Notes: generated by a model from the letters alone, not told the origin. Positions 34,061 through 43,220 are shown, counted from the first letter of the stretch. The stretch is 64,000 nt of DNA from an uncultured Olsenella sp. (GCA_934660915.1 CAKUIF010000004.1:157880-221879), one strand, 5' to 3'. Program-made: numbers and translations.

Positions 34061-34136
34061 AAAAGCCCCCGCGAGGCCCTTCTTGCCGCGTGCCCAATGG
34101 CAACGTTGCGGTAATTCAGGGTTCACGGGGGCTTTT
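34061..34136. terminator. Long-loop terminator-like hairpin between tgt and secD
   Basis: The 11-bp arms AAAAGCCCCCG (34061-34071) and CGGGGGCTTTT (34126-34136) are exact complements. The 54-nt loop can fold further (CCC/GGG, CCGC/GCGG, TTGCC/GGGCA). A T4 run follows on either strand. It probably ends tgt transcription, leaving secD to its own promoter. Confidence 0.6.
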
Positions 34137-34174
34137 GGATGGCTCTTCCGGTCACTGGGAAAGCGGGCGGTTCC

Positions 34175-35362
34175 CTACCAATCGTTCGCCGCCGGAGAGT
34201 CCATCCACGAGGAGACGAAGTCGCCGTAGGTGCCGGCGATGATGGCCTCTCGGGCACGGCGCATAAGGTCGAGCAGGTAGTAGATGTTGTGCTCGGAAAT
34301 GAGGATGGACCCAAGCATCTCCTTTTGCCTCACCAGGTGATGGATGTAGGCGCGGGAGAATCCGCCCGAGCAGGCAGGGCAGCCGCAGGCCTCGTCGAGC
34401 GGGCGGTCGTCCTCGCGGAAGCGGGCGTTCTTGAGGTTGATGCGGCCCTCGTTGGAGAAGGCCGTGCCGGTGCGCGCCGTGCGCGTGGGGAGCACGCAGT
34501 CGAACATGTCGACGCCGGCGGCAACGCCGCGCACGAGCGTCGTCGGGTTGCCGACGCCCATGAGGTAGCGGGGCTTGTGCTTGGGCATATGCTCGGCGCA
34601 GAGAGGCTCCAGGCTCTCGAACATCGTGTCGTGGTCCTCGCCCACCGAGTAGCCGCCGATGCCGTAGCCGGGGAAGTCTCCGGCATCCTCAAGGTGCTGG
34701 ATGCTGCGAACGCGCAGGTCAAGGTGCATACCGCCTTGGACGATGCCAAAAAGCGCCTGGTCTTTGCGGGTATGCGCCGCAAAGCAGCGGTCGGCCCACA
34801 TGCTCGAGAGCTCGACCGATCGGGCGACCTTGGCGCGCGTGGCGGGGTACCCGACGCACTGGTCGAGCTGCATCACGATGTCGGCGCCGAGCTTCTGGGC
34901 TATCTCCATGTTCTGCTCGGGCGTCCATTCCTGCCAGCGGCCGTCGTAGTCGACGGCGCGGAACTTGACGCCCTTGTTCGACAGCTTGAAGAACTCCTCG
35001 TGCGAGAAGACCTGGAAACCGCCCGAGTCGGTGAGGATGGGGCCGCCCCAGCGCATGAACCTGTGGACGCCGCCCATGCGCTCCACGAGGTCAGCGCCGG
35101 GACGCTGCGAGAGATGGTAAAGGTTGTTGAGCAGGATCTTCGTCCCCATGCGCTCAAGGGTCTCGGGAAGCAGGCCCTTGACCGTCGACTTGGTTCCCAC
35201 CGGCATGAAGATCGGCGTGGGGATGTCGCCGTGAGGCGTATGGAGCACGCCTGCGCGCGCATGCGTCGTGGGGTCCTCCGCAACGATGTCATACGAGAAC
35301 CAACGGTCCTCGCCTACCGCCTCACCGGCGCCCCAGAGTCTTTCTTCTCCACAACCGCACAT
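34175..35362 (-). CDS. tgt: tRNA-guanine transglycosylase
   Basis: Swaps guanine-34 for preQ1 in tRNAs with GUN anticodons, the step that commits tRNA to queuosine. The 395-aa protein has the TIM-barrel core with the catalytic Asp in ILTDSGGFQVFS (about residue 110), the nucleophile region VGVDMFDCVLPTRTARTG, and the zinc site CGCPACSGGFSRAYIHHL (Cys, Cys, Cys, His). ATG 35362 follows GAGG. With queA (38.5 kb) and queH (43.2 kb) the window holds all late steps of queuosine synthesis. Confidence 0.96.
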   Translation of the reverse strand: MCGCGEERLWGAGEAVGEDRWFSYDIVAEDPTTHARAGVLHTPHGDIPTPIFMPVGTKSTVKGLLPETLERMGTKILLNNLYHLSQRPGADLVERMGGVHRFMRWGGPILTDSGGFQVFSHEEFFKLSNKGVKFRAVDYDGRWQEWTPEQNMEIAQKLGADIVMQLDQCVGYPATRAKVARSVELSSMWADRCFAAHTRKDQALFGIVQGGMHLDLRVRSIQHLEDAGDFPGYGIGGYSVGEDHDTMFESLEPLCAEHMPKHKPRYLMGVGNPTTLVRGVAAGVDMFDCVLPTRTARTGTAFSNEGRINLKNARFREDDRPLDEACGCPACSGGFSRAYIHHLVRQKEMLGSILISEHNIYYLLDLMRRAREAIIAGTYGDFVSSWMDSPAANDW

Positions 35363-35407
35363 TCAAGCCTCGATCCGCTCAGGTTTGTACTCGAAATACT
35401 TCTCTTC

Positions 35408-35444
35408 ATAAAAAGAAGGCCCGACGCAGGTGCGCCGAGCCTTC
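35408..35444 (-). terminator. Terminator of ptsH
   Basis: Minus-strand stem GAAGGCxCGxCGCA/TGCGxCGxGCCTTC followed by TTTTTAT, 22 nt after the HPr stop. Confidence 0.85.
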
Positions 35445-35466
35445 GATTCTAGCGTATGCGCCTGAT

Positions 35467-35739
35467 TTACTCGCCGAAGCGGGAATCGATGAGGGCGATC
35501 AGGGCGTCGAGGGCGGCCTGCTCGTCCTCGCCGTCGCAAGCGACCTCTACGGTGGTGCCGGTGCCGAGACCGGCAGCAAGAATCATCATGATGGACTTGG
35601 CGTTCACGGGAGCGGAGTCCTTGTCGACGTTCTTGATGGTGACGTTGGACTGGTACTTCTTGGCCTCGGTCACGAAGAGCGACGCGGGACGAGCGTGAAG
35701 GCCGGTGGCGTTGGTGATGCTGGTCTGCTTGGAAACCAT
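35467..35739 (-). CDS. ptsH: Phosphocarrier protein HPr
   Basis: Carries the phosphoryl group from enzyme I to the sugar-specific PTS enzymes. The 90-aa protein has the active histidine in GLHARPAS (His15). The regulatory serine region NAKSIMMILAAGLGTG is also present, so HPr kinase-type regulation is possible. ATG 35739 follows GGGAG. No enzyme I gene is adjacent. It has its own terminator, so it is probably a single-gene unit. Confidence 0.96.
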   Translation of the reverse strand: MVSKQTSITNATGLHARPASLFVTEAKKYQSNVTIKNVDKDSAPVNAKSIMMILAAGLGTGTTVEVACDGEDEQAALDALIALIDSRFGE

Positions 35740-35996
35740 GATGGGGACTCCCTTTCCGATGTATCGATGAGGGGATAGGTGTCCCCCCAACCTGTTGGTA
35801 ATAGTAGCAAACATGGAGGAAAAGAAAAGGCGACATCGCCGAGAATGCTCGACGGGCCGATAGACGCGGCAAATACCGGCTCACCGATAGAGGCATGGGG
35901 CTATGTCCCCGCCTCCGAGAAGGTCACGGGGCGGTATCCTGAGACAACCAAGTAGCGCTCGCCGAAACCGAGCGATTCACGTGAGGGGGCCGCAGC

Positions 35997-37352
35997 ATGG
36001 ACGCAGAAAACAAGCACGACGTCGCCGGTACAGACGAGATCCGCGAGGATGACGACCCTGCTTTCGCCGAGCCTGCCCAAGGCCAGGAAGAAGCACCGGC
36101 GACGGCAGGACAAGACGGGGGCGCGGAGGATGAGGACGCCGCCCATATGGAAGAAGCATCAGACGAGGATGCGTCTGAACGCGCGCAGGAGATTGCCGCC
36201 AAGGCGGCGGGAGCCGCGCTCGGCGCAGCAAAAGGCGCCGCGTCCACGCTCAGGGCCGGGGCCTTCGCCCTGCGCGACGTCCGCAACGCGTCACGGCAAA
36301 GCGCCGATGCGCGCGCCCAGGCGAAGAAAATCGATGAGGCGCTCGAGAGCGACCAGGAAGTCCTCGACCACCGCAAGGAAATCGAATCCTCCTATGCCTC
36401 GATCGTCGAGCGCCAGAGCAGAATCGTCGCCGACGCGAAGGCCCGGGCCGCCTCGGCTCGCCAGCGCTTTGAGGGGCTTGGCGAGGAGCACACCGCGCTT
36501 CTTGCTGACCTTGACGAACTCAAGGCGGCGAACGCATCGGAGCTTCGTCCCTACAAGCGGATCGCCGAGACCGCGAAGGGGGCGCTCGACGACGCCAGCC
36601 GCTCGCTGTCGGAGGCAAAGCGGGCGGTGAGGACGGCGGAAGGCCAGGTACGCGACGCGAGCGACCACAGAGAGCAGTCGGTGAGCTCCGCAAACCGCGC
36701 GCTCGACAACGCGCAGGCGCGCCAGCTCAGGGTGCAGGACGACCTGAAGAGGCTCCAGGCACAGCCGGGTTCCCCCTCCGCCATCGCGAAGATGCAGTCG
36801 GAAAACGTGGCCGCGCTCGCGCGGGTCGAGGCCGCGAGGGCCGAGGTCGACCGCGCGACCAGGGAAGGCCAGGCATCCGTCGAGAACGCCCAGACGCACC
36901 TGTGGACGCAAAACCAGTCCCTCGAGGCGGCGCAGCGCGAGGCGAGCGCCGCCAAATCGAAGTATGACGAGCAGAAAGCCGACCTCGACCGTCGCATGAA
37001 AGACGCGGAGGGCAAAGAGGCCGAGCTTCAGCGCCGGATCGACCAAAAGAAGAAGGCGATCGAGGAGCTCGAGGACGATATCAAGGAAGCAGATGAGGCC
37101 CAGGCCGAGGCGCAGGGCCTCATCGACGAGGCGGAGCTCATCCACTCGACCCCCGAGGAAACCGCGCGCCTAGAGCACGCGATCGCAGCGCGACGCATAG
37201 AGCTCCAGCAGGCCTCAGCCGAGGTGGAGCTCTATGAGACGACCGAGAAGGCCCTGCGCAAGCAGACAAGGCTGCAACGATTTGCCCTTATCGGCGCGGT
37301 GGCGCTCATCGTCGCGATAATCGCAGCCGTCGCGATGCTCTGCCTGCGCTAG
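35997..37352 (+). CDS. Long coiled-coil protein with C-terminal membrane anchor
   Basis: No family recognised. The 451-aa protein starts with an acidic, probably disordered region (1-60), then an Ala/Gly-rich stretch. Continuous heptad-type coiled coil covers about 95-420, and one C-terminal membrane helix follows (LQRFALIGAVALIVAIIAAVAMLCL). The topology would put a rod of roughly 40-50 nm in the cytoplasm, anchored by its C-terminus, the same design as the small protein at 9935-10267. ATG 35997 follows GAGGGGG. It may be structural or scaffold-like; it is convergent with queA. Confidence 0.68.
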   Translation: MDAENKHDVAGTDEIREDDDPAFAEPAQGQEEAPATAGQDGGAEDEDAAHMEEASDEDASERAQEIAAKAAGAALGAAKGAASTLRAGAFALRDVRNASRQSADARAQAKKIDEALESDQEVLDHRKEIESSYASIVERQSRIVADAKARAASARQRFEGLGEEHTALLADLDELKAANASELRPYKRIAETAKGALDDASRSLSEAKRAVRTAEGQVRDASDHREQSVSSANRALDNAQARQLRVQDDLKRLQAQPGSPSAIAKMQSENVAALARVEAARAEVDRATREGQASVENAQTHLWTQNQSLEAAQREASAAKSKYDEQKADLDRRMKDAEGKEAELQRRIDQKKKAIEELEDDIKEADEAQAEAQGLIDEAELIHSTPEETARLEHAIAARRIELQQASAEVELYETTEKALRKQTRLQRFALIGAVALIVAIIAAVAMLCLR

Positions 37353-37398
37353 GCCTAATCGAGCGGTCTGCCCAACGCCCTTCTTTCCGCCGGGGAGA

Positions 37399-38562
37399 CT
37401 AGTGGATGAACATGGCGTCGCCGAAGCTCAAGAACCGGTACTTCTCGTCAATGGCCGCTTGATAGGCGTCCATGATCTGCTCGCGCGTCGAGAAGGCGGA
37501 GACGAGCATCATGAGGGTGCTGCGCGGCACATGGAAGTTCGTGATCATGGCGTCCACCACATGGAACTGCGAGCCGGGCATGAGGTAGAGGTTGGTCGTG
37601 GCGTTCTCTCGGACCACGATGTCGCCGGGCTCCTCGGAAAAGCGCAGGGCGCTCACGCCGCAGGGGTCAGCCGAGGCCCCGGCCTGCCAAGCGCTCTCGA
37701 GCGAGCGAACAGAAGTCGTCCCGACGGCAATCACGCGATGGCCGGCGGCCTTCGTGGCGTGGACCGCGTCGACCACCTCCTGCGAGACGTGGTAACGCTC
37801 GGTGTGCATGACGTGTTGGGTCGGGTCGTCCTCGGTCACGAGCCTGAAGGTGTCGATGCCCACCTCGAGCTCGACGCAGGCCCACTTGACGCCCTTTGCC
37901 TCGATGCGCTCGATGAGCTCGGGCGTGAAGTGCAGGCCGGCGGTAGGCGCCGCGGCGGAGTGCTCCTCGTGCATGGCGTAGACGGTCTGGTACTTCTCGG
38001 GATCGCCTTCGTACTTGGTGATGTAAGGAGGGAGCGGCACGTGCCCCGCGGCGTGGATCGCCTCGTCGAGCGTGCGGGGAGCGCCGGTGGCCGGGTCGAT
38101 GCCCTGCGCATCGAAACGGACAAGGCGGCCGCCCTTAGAGCTCTCGACGAAGTCGACGATCGTGCCCGTGAGGACGACGGGGGCGGAATCGGGCGCGTGG
38201 AGGCCGCCCGCGCGGTACTCGATCACGATCCCGGGCTGCTTAAGGCGCTTTCCGGGGTTGACGAGGCACTCCCACACGTGCCCGAGCGGGTCTACGTCCT
38301 CACGGCGGCGAAGAAGCAGCGTCTCGCAGACGCCGCCGGTCCCGCGCTTCTTGCCGACGAGGCGGGCAGGAAGGACGCGCGTCTTGTTCGCGACGACCAG
38401 GTCTCCCGGCTCGAGATAGTCGATGATGTCGGAAAACACCTTATGCTCGACGTGGCCGTCCTCGCGGTCGAGGATAAGCAGACGGCAGGAGTCGCGCGGC
38501 TCCGCGGGAGCCTGGGCGATGAGCTCGTCTGGAAGGGGGTAATCGAAATCGTCGGTGCGCAT
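37399..38562 (-). CDS. queA: S-adenosylmethionine:tRNA ribosyltransferase-isomerase
   Basis: Moves the ribosyl part of S-adenosylmethionine onto preQ1 in tRNA, giving epoxyqueuosine. The 387-aa protein has the family start DFDYPLPDELIAQAPAEPRDSCRLL, the NKTRVLPARL and GGVCETLLLRR motifs, AAAPTAGLHFTPEL, and the C-terminal TNFHVPRSTLMMLVSAF. ATG 38562 is preceded by GAGGAAAGG. It stands between convergent and unrelated genes, not in an operon with tgt. Confidence 0.96.
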   Translation of the reverse strand: MRTDDFDYPLPDELIAQAPAEPRDSCRLLILDREDGHVEHKVFSDIIDYLEPGDLVVANKTRVLPARLVGKKRGTGGVCETLLLRRREDVDPLGHVWECLVNPGKRLKQPGIVIEYRAGGLHAPDSAPVVLTGTIVDFVESSKGGRLVRFDAQGIDPATGAPRTLDEAIHAAGHVPLPPYITKYEGDPEKYQTVYAMHEEHSAAAPTAGLHFTPELIERIEAKGVKWACVELEVGIDTFRLVTEDDPTQHVMHTERYHVSQEVVDAVHATKAAGHRVIAVGTTSVRSLESAWQAGASADPCGVSALRFSEEPGDIVVRENATTNLYLMPGSQFHVVDAMITNFHVPRSTLMMLVSAFSTREQIMDAYQAAIDEKYRFLSFGDAMFIH

Positions 38563-38680
38563 AGCTTATAGCCTTTCCTCGTAAGTAGCCGGGGAACAGT
38601 CTAGACCAAACGGGCGGGCGCGGAGACACGCACGGAGGCGTCGTGTCCGCCCCGCCAAAGCCCCGTCGCCGGAAAACCGC

Positions 38681-40282
38681 CTACGAGGCGAGGCTTGCGA
38701 TCACGGCCTCGTCGCCAACGAGGACCCGCGTATCGCCGTCGGGGATGATGACCTCGTCACCGCGCCTAAGCATAACGACGATGAACGGGTGTCTCCCCTG
38801 GGGGACGTCGCAAAGGCGCTGCCCCGCGAGCTGCCCATTCGGCCTTACGGTGACCTCGCGCAGCGTAACCTCGGCGCGCTCCTCAAATGTGGGCGCGGCC
38901 ATGACCAGAAGGTCGCCCTCCTCAATCACGGTGTCTCCGTTGGGAAGCACGGGGTGGGCTCCGTCTCGCAGCACGAGGACTACGAGCATGTCGGTGGCCC
39001 CGCCGATGTCCGAAAGCGACCGCCCGGCGAACGGATGCCCGGTGCCCACCTTGAGCTTGACGAACGACATGCCCTCCTGGTCGCGGTAGTCGTTGAAGGT
39101 GCGGCGAACGTCGCCGGCGGCATCGATCATGTCGAGAGCGCGCGCAACCGACGGCAGCAACGACCCCTGCAGGACGATGCTCGACACAGCGATAACGAAC
39201 ACAAGGTCAAACAGGTCGTGTCCGCCCGGCACACCCGCGACCACGGTATAGAGGCTGAAAACGACGGACGCCGCGCCGCGAAGGCCCGCCCAGCTCACGA
39301 GCGCGACCTGGCGAGCGCTCGTCTTGAAAGGCGCCAGGAGAAGGCCCACGGCAATGGGGCGGCTGATCAAAAGCATGAACGCCATGACGGCAAGCCCGGG
39401 CAGGAGCATCTGCGGCAGCCGCGCAGGCGTCACCAGCAGGCCGAGCAAAAAGAAGATCGTCATCTCGGCCATCTCGGTGAGCGTGTCGAAGAAATGGGCC
39501 ATCTCGACCTTGCAAGGTATCTCGCTTGCGCCCAGCACGATTCCCGCAAGGTAAACGGCAAGAAACCCGTTGCCGCCCAGGCAGCTGGGCAGGGCGTAGG
39601 CGATTATGGCCACGGCGAACAAGAAAATGGTCTGGGCGCCATCCGCTGCGGCGCGGGCGCGCTCCGCGAGCCGAGCGGCAAGCCAGCCGATGGCCAAGCC
39701 AAGGCCTACGCCGAGGACGATCTGCTTCGCCAGCAGCACCGGGATATTGACGCTTCCCCCGGCGGCAAAGGTAGAGAGCACCGCCGTGAGCATGTAGGCA
39801 ACGGGGTCGTTGGAGCCCGACTCGACCTCGAGAAGGGAGTCTGTGCCGTCGCGCAGCGAGAGGCTGTGCTCACGAAGCACACTGAAGACGCTCGCCGCGT
39901 CCGTGGATGCCACGACGGATCCAAGAAGCAGGCCGCCGACCCAGTCCATGCCCAGAGCAAAGTGCGCAAAGATGCCGGTAACTCCGGCGGTCATGACCAC
40001 GCCGACCGTGGAAAGGAGTACCGCAGGCACCGCCACCGGCCGGGCTCGCTCGATGTTGGTGTTGAAGCCGCCATAAAACATGATGAACAGAAGGGCCGTA
40101 CTGCAGACGCTTTCGGTGAGCGCGTAGTCGCTGAAGTCGATATGCGCGGGGCCGTCGACCCCAAGCAGCATGCCGAGGGCGATGAATATCAGCAAGGTTG
40201 GCGCGGGGAGCTTGGTTCCCAGCGGCTTTAAGACTAGGCACAGAACAATGACGAGTCCGGTAAAGAGAAGAATCTGGCTCAT
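38681..40282 (-). CDS. Potassium/proton (CPA1-type) antiporter with TrkA-C domains
   Basis: NhaP2/CvrA-like exchanger that couples K+ or Na+ movement to H+. The 533-aa protein has about 12-13 membrane helices with the ion-site region SVVASTDAASVFSVL and EVESGSNDPVAYML (Asn-Asp in helix VI), then SWAGLRGAASVVFSLY. Two C-terminal TrkA-C regulatory units follow (about 395-465 and 470-533), which bind nucleotides or other small ligands in relatives. ATG 40282 is the start, with AAGGAG 12 nt away; longer in-frame starts add a non-membrane leader. Confidence 0.88.
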   Translation of the reverse strand: MSQILLFTGLVIVLCLVLKPLGTKLPAPTLLIFIALGMLLGVDGPAHIDFSDYALTESVCSTALLFIMFYGGFNTNIERARPVAVPAVLLSTVGVVMTAGVTGIFAHFALGMDWVGGLLLGSVVASTDAASVFSVLREHSLSLRDGTDSLLEVESGSNDPVAYMLTAVLSTFAAGGSVNIPVLLAKQIVLGVGLGLAIGWLAARLAERARAAADGAQTIFLFAVAIIAYALPSCLGGNGFLAVYLAGIVLGASEIPCKVEMAHFFDTLTEMAEMTIFFLLGLLVTPARLPQMLLPGLAVMAFMLLISRPIAVGLLLAPFKTSARQVALVSWAGLRGAASVVFSLYTVVAGVPGGHDLFDLVFVIAVSSIVLQGSLLPSVARALDMIDAAGDVRRTFNDYRDQEGMSFVKLKVGTGHPFAGRSLSDIGGATDMLVVLVLRDGAHPVLPNGDTVIEEGDLLVMAAPTFEERAEVTLREVTVRPNGQLAGQRLCDVPQGRHPFIVVMLRRGDEVIIPDGDTRVLVGDEAVIASLAS

Positions 40283-40430
40283 GTGTGGTGTCCGCTCCTT
40301 GATGGCTGGCGTGGCACAGTCGTTTCCTATGTAAGTAGTTTTACCCAGTGCATACACGGTCATGGCAACAACGCATAATCGTATGCGATTTCGCCGCACC
40401 GATGCCTCGTTTACAGCCACCGATTCCCTG

Positions 40431-40459
40431 TTTACAGCGATTCAAAATTACTTTATATA
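40431..40459 (+). promoter_or_regulatory. Promoter of degV
   Basis: TTTACA (40431-40436), a 17-nt spacer and TATATA (40454-40459). The -35 hexamer lies in a short direct repeat (GTTTACAGC at 40409 and TGTTTACAGC at 40429). Confidence 0.6.
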
Positions 40460-40552
40460 CTAATCTCAACTAGTAAGTTAACCGACGCGAAGCACCCTCC
40501 TGCCTCGCGAAAAGCCTCGGACACAAGCATCGCGCAGAACAGGGAGCAGCCC

Positions 40553-41419
40553 ATGAACGAGCAGAAAATCGCCGTCATCACGGATACAGGGACCGACACC
40601 CCGGCTGACTTCGCCGCGGCTAACGATGTGAGGACGGTTGCACTCGCCATTAATTACTCAAACGGCGACAGCTTCCGCTCAGGATTCGAAATTACCTCGA
40701 GCGAAGTAGTCGACCGCTTCGCGGAGGAAATCCCGACCACGAGCCTCCCCTCCCCAAGCGATATCCGTTCAACTCTTGAAGCTGTACGAGCCGACGGCTA
40801 TGAGGCAGCCGTCTTTGTGACCATCAGCTCGGGCCTCTCTGCAACCAACCACACCGCCCACCTCGTCGCCAGCCAAATGCCCGATTTCCCGGTGACGATC
40901 GTCGACACAAAGAGCGTCGGCATCGCGGCGGGCCTGGTCGTCATGGGCGCAGTCCGCATGGTTGAGGAAGGCGTCCCCTACGAGGAGCTCGGCGATAGGC
41001 TCGAGGCCCTTTCCAAAGATACCTATGGGTACTTTACGGTACGGGAGCTCTCCTACCTGCACCACGGCGGCCGTATCAACGAGGCAACCTACCGTTTGGG
41101 CAGCATCCTCAACCTCAAGCCGGTATTTACCTGTGACGACGAGGGGAAATACGTAACGGTCAAAAAATGCCGCGGCTGGGAGAAGGCGCTTGCGTCGGAG
41201 CTCTCGCTTATCCGCGGCCACGCCGAGCGCTTCGGACGCGTTATCTGCGCCGTGTGCTGCACGAAGGCGGAGCCGCGCGTCGAGGAACTCATGCAAAAGA
41301 TTCGGGAGCTGATACCGAACTGCATCGAGATCGTAAAGACCGAGCTCACGCCCGACCTGGTCGTCCACGCAGGCCCGAGCCTCGTCGGTATGGTCGTCCA
41401 GCCGCTCAACGCCTCGTAG
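40553..41419 (+). CDS. DegV family fatty-acid-binding protein
   Basis: Binds a long-chain fatty acid and, as FakB in relatives, presents it to the kinase FakA for incorporation into phospholipid. The 288-aa protein has the two-domain DegV layout: VITDTGTDTPADF at the start, PTTSLPSPSDI, and the lipid-site signature TISSGLSATNHTAHL followed by VDTKSVGIAAGLVV. LHHGGRINEATYRLGSILNLKP follows. ATG 40553 has GGGAG upstream. FakA is not in this window. Confidence 0.92.
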   Translation: MNEQKIAVITDTGTDTPADFAAANDVRTVALAINYSNGDSFRSGFEITSSEVVDRFAEEIPTTSLPSPSDIRSTLEAVRADGYEAAVFVTISSGLSATNHTAHLVASQMPDFPVTIVDTKSVGIAAGLVVMGAVRMVEEGVPYEELGDRLEALSKDTYGYFTVRELSYLHHGGRINEATYRLGSILNLKPVFTCDDEGKYVTVKKCRGWEKALASELSLIRGHAERFGRVICAVCCTKAEPRVEELMQKIRELIPNCIEIVKTELTPDLVVHAGPSLVGMVVQPLNAS

Positions 41420-41464
41420 CGCAGCGATTACCGAGCCCCAGCCGCTCCAAACCAAACAAACTGG

Positions 41465-41589
41465 CTTAGTGGGTGAACAAAACGGCGTTCAGCGGAGTAC
41501 CGGTTATTCATCTAAGTCGTCTACCTGCGGTTATGCAAATGAGTAGGTGGCGGATACCTGTTGAGACCGTGATTTGTTCACCCACTAAG
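41465..41589. repeat. MITE-like 125-bp element with 17-bp terminal inverted repeats
   Basis: The arms CTTAGTGGGTGAACAAA (41465-41481) and TTTGTTCACCCACTAAG (41573-41589) are perfect complements around 91 bp without a gene. Inside, CGGTTATTCATCTAAGT and CGGTTATGCAAATGAGT form a loose direct repeat. A similar CGGTTATCTGAACTGAG occurs at 15410-15426 beside the palindromes of nuclease-like copy 1. Confidence 0.8.
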
Positions 41590-41651
41590 GGCATTTGCGT
41601 GCGAAAGCAATTGATGGGTGCCGTTCCAAGCTGTATTTAGGGTAATTTCAT

Positions 41652-41690
41652 AAGGAAGGGGTCCCGGGCGTTGCCCGGGACCCCTTCCTA
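41652..41690. terminator. Terminator hairpin between degV and the SDR gene
   Basis: A 16-bp perfect stem, GGAAGGGGTCCCGGGC and its complement, with the 3-nt loop GTT. It lies between convergent genes, so it can serve both. No long T run is present. Confidence 0.7.
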
Positions 41691-41721
41691 AATAAACGCA
41701 TGGCAGCGTGGGACTTAAAGG

Positions 41722-42522
41722 CTACGGCCTCTGGCCCATGCCTCCTTCGAGGGTGATGGTCTCGCCGTTCATGTACTTGAAGTCGGGCCCGCAGAGCTGG
41801 ACCACAACGCGGCCGATCTCGGTCTCGACATCACCGTAGTGACCCGCCGGCGGCATGTGGACGTTAGCCTTGAAGGCGTCGGGGTACGCAGCCTCGAAAT
41901 TCTCGAGCTGAGCGGTCCAGGCGAGCGGGCACACGATGTTGACGTTCACGCCATCCTTGCCCCACTCGTTGGCTGCGACGCGCGTAAGGCCGCGGATGCC
42001 TTCCTTGGCCGCAGCGTAGCTGCACTGGCCGTAGTTGCCGAACAGGCCGGCGCCGGAGGCGAAGTTGACCACAGAGCCCTTGGTCTCCTTGAGGTGCGGG
42101 TAGGCCTTCTGCATATACAGGAAGGTGGCGTAGAGACCGGAATAGATGGCCAGGTCGAACTGATCCATCGTGTGGTCTGCGATGGTCACGCCCGAGGCAG
42201 ACGCCTGTGCGTTGTTGACCACGTCGTCGATGCGGCCAAACTCAGCGATTGCCTGGTCGATAACGTTCTGGACTACCGCCTCGTTGTCCCGGCCGGCAGA
42301 GACGTCCGCCTGAACAGGCAGCACCTTGATGCCGTACTCGGCCTCCAGGCTCTCCTTAGCAGCATCGAGCTTCGAGACATTGCGACCGGTGATGACGAGG
42401 TTCGCGCCCTCCTTTGCGAACGCGATGTCGATACCGTAACCGATGGAGCCGGCGCTGCCGTCTTTAAGGGTCGCCTTGCCACCGCCGGTGACGATAACGA
42501 CCTTGCCGTCGAACATGCCCAT
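41722..42522 (-). CDS. Short-chain dehydrogenase/reductase (SDR)
   Basis: NAD(P)-dependent oxidoreductase of 266 aa with a classical SDR core. The cofactor loop VTGGGKATLKDGSAGSIGYGI has an insert between the glycines. NNAQ replaces the usual NNAG, and the catalytic Ser-Tyr-Lys is seen in FASGAG and SYAAAKEG. The C-terminal GETITLEGGMGQRP is typical. Gut Coriobacteria often use such enzymes on bile acids or steroids, but the substrate is not readable here. ATG 42522 follows AAGGAGG. It is monocistronic, with a strong downstream hairpin. Confidence 0.84.
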   Translation of the reverse strand: MGMFDGKVVIVTGGGKATLKDGSAGSIGYGIDIAFAKEGANLVITGRNVSKLDAAKESLEAEYGIKVLPVQADVSAGRDNEAVVQNVIDQAIAEFGRIDDVVNNAQASASGVTIADHTMDQFDLAIYSGLYATFLYMQKAYPHLKETKGSVVNFASGAGLFGNYGQCSYAAAKEGIRGLTRVAANEWGKDGVNVNIVCPLAWTAQLENFEAAYPDAFKANVHMPPAGHYGDVETEIGRVVVQLCGPDFKYMNGETITLEGGMGQRP

Positions 42523-42626
42523 GGTTCCTCCTTGTTAGTCGGCTCCGAGCGCTTGTGCGCGGTTCGCCGGAAATCGCAACGTACCATGGGGATTGGATAT
42601 TAATTGAAAAACCTTCGGCCAGCAGC

Positions 42627-43220
42627 CTATTCGCCGCGGCGAGCGGCAGCTTTCCTGCGTTTTCGCTCGTCACGAGCTTCATGCCGCTCAATTGCGGCCT
42701 CAGCGGCGCTAAAACGGCACCCGCAGTAGTTCTGCCGGTACATCCCAAGCTCACGCGACTCTTGGGTTGCCTCGGGATAGAAGGGGCGGAAATCCTGCCA
42801 GATGGGCTCAAGCCCGTGCTTGGACGCAAAGGCGCGAAGCAATTCCCCGCAGTCGTCAAAGAGCTGGTACGGGGAGACCGCGAGCGTCGTCGACACGCAC
42901 TTGAACCCGCGCTCGGCGGCGACGCGGCAAGCCTCGTCGAGTCGCAGCGCATAGCACGCCCGGCACCTTGCGCGACGATCGAAACCATGGGGCGCCGCCA
43001 TCCGCTCCCAGCGATCGCGGTCGTCTCCGGCAATGACGACGTCGACGTGCGCGACGTCGCGAGCCCACGCCAGAAGCGTTCGTTGCCTGAGCTCATGCTC
43101 GGTCACGGGTTGAATATTGGGATTCGTCCATAGAATCGTCGGCGAGTAGCCCTGCTCGCGTAGAAGCCGGAGCGGATCAAGAGAACAAGGCCCGCAGCAC
43201 GCATGGAGGGCGAGGGGCAC
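42627..43220 (-). CDS. queH: Epoxyqueuosine reductase QueH
   Basis: Reduces epoxyqueuosine to queuosine in tRNA, replacing the unrelated cobalamin enzyme QueG. The protein has the family signature HACCGPCSLDPL near its N-terminus, the second Cys pair in RRARCRACYALRL, and NYCGCRFSA at the C-terminus, consistent with the Fe-S and second metal ligands. I use GTG 43220, which gives the usual short start (197 aa) and has GAGGG upstream. A TTG at 43268, 3 nt after the SPFH stop, would add 16 residues. It is probably co-transcribed with the SPFH gene. Confidence 0.9.
   Translation of the reverse strand: MPLALHACCGPCSLDPLRLLREQGYSPTILWTNPNIQPVTEHELRQRTLLAWARDVAHVDVVIAGDDRDRWERMAAPHGFDRRARCRACYALRLDEACRVAAERGFKCVSTTLAVSPYQLFDDCGELLRAFASKHGLEPIWQDFRPFYPEATQESRELGMYRQNYCGCRFSAAEAAIERHEARDERKRRKAAARRGE

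Noticed and set aside
34061..34140. preQ1 riboswitch near tgt
   Set aside because: No preQ1-I or preQ1-II motif; the element lies downstream of tgt and reads as a long-loop terminator.
41722..42522. Named hydroxysteroid dehydrogenase for the SDR gene
   Set aside because: The SDR core is clear but nothing in the sequence fixes bile-acid position or stereochemistry, so only the family is given.
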